A stretch of 64,000 nt of DNA. It comes from Labedella phragmitis (GTDB taxonomy: Bacteria > Actinomycetota > Actinomycetes > Actinomycetales > Microbacteriaceae). The translations under genes were made by a program, and so were the position numbers. The notes below the pieces were generated by a model. It did not search any database and had not been told where the DNA came from. It was given only the letters and a program-made list of their open reading frames with translations. Location: positions 217,785 to 281,784 of the forward strand of contig NZ_RZNB01000005.1 of assembly GCF_004078635.1 (NCBI RefSeq), in the 5' to 3' direction. How positions within the stretch are numbered: the first letter of the stretch is position 1; the number at the start of each line of letters is the position of its first letter. Shown here piece by piece: positions 63,977-64,000 of this stretch.

Positions 63977-64000
63977 ATTTCGTGGGTGTGTCGGGTCGGG

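Overview
The window is GC-rich bacterial DNA with dense, often overlapping genes and many GTG starts. Family content points to an actinobacterium, most likely Microbacteriaceae. Supporting signs are an AdnAB-like helicase-nuclease pair, DUF3107 and DUF3039 proteins, a UPF0182 protein, a YlbL-type PDZ/Lon protease, a DUF4244 pilin, an ftsEX-smpB-ssrA cluster and leaderless-type promoters. From memory, the order adnA-adnB-phosphotransferase-nudC-uvrD2-ThiF/cyclodehydratase-like-zincin-PDZ protease-UPF0182, with DEAD helicase, MiaE-like and DUF3107 genes before it, matches the Mycobacterium tuberculosis Rv3193c-Rv3211 block. The genus cannot be fixed from the sequence alone.

Layout. 1-5.3 kb: MgtE-N/CBS protein (cut by the window edge), YflT-type stress protein, PepP, an EEP hydrolase and a PHP phosphoesterase. 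5.5-25.7 kb: DEAD helicase, MiaE-like ferritin-fold protein, two small conserved proteins, AdnA/AdnB, a phosphotransferase, NudC, UvrD2-like helicase, ThiF/TOMM-like protein, zincin, PDZ/Lon protease and UPF0182. 25.8-30.4 kb: initiator tRNA, topoisomerase IB, an aminotransferase and an HtrA-type protease. 30.5-38 kb: a cell-envelope polymer locus with two GT2 glycosyltransferases, a CDP-alcohol phosphatidyltransferase, a TagF-like polymerase, a TagGH-like exporter and a CTP/NTP-type nucleotidyltransferase. 38.2-41.7 kb: an ABC ATPase with a very long low-complexity N-terminus and its membrane partner. 41.7-47.4 kb: DUF3039, PncB, murI-rph-rdgB, CDF transporter and DedA.

47.6-49.2 kb: tRNA-Leu followed by a lower-GC accessory patch holding an orphan 101-aa ORF, a 35-aa membrane peptide, a broken IS481 copy and a decapitated secreted-protein gene. 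49.3-53.9 kb: a tad/Flp pilus operon. 54.2-59.9 kb: MFS transporter, prfB, ftsE, ftsX, smpB and tmRNA (tag ANSKRTDFALAA). 60-63.9 kb: a three-part kinase/M23-like/class-III aminotransferase fusion, HisN and tRNA-Lys.

At least twelve genes have a TANNNT-type -10 hexamer exactly 6 nt before the start codon, so leaderless transcription appears to be the default here. The least conventional regions are the envelope polymer locus, the 47.7-49.1 kb IS-scarred island, the orphan ThiF/TOMM-like protein and the 971-aa fusion enzyme. No CRISPR array, prophage or classical toxin-antitoxin pair was seen.
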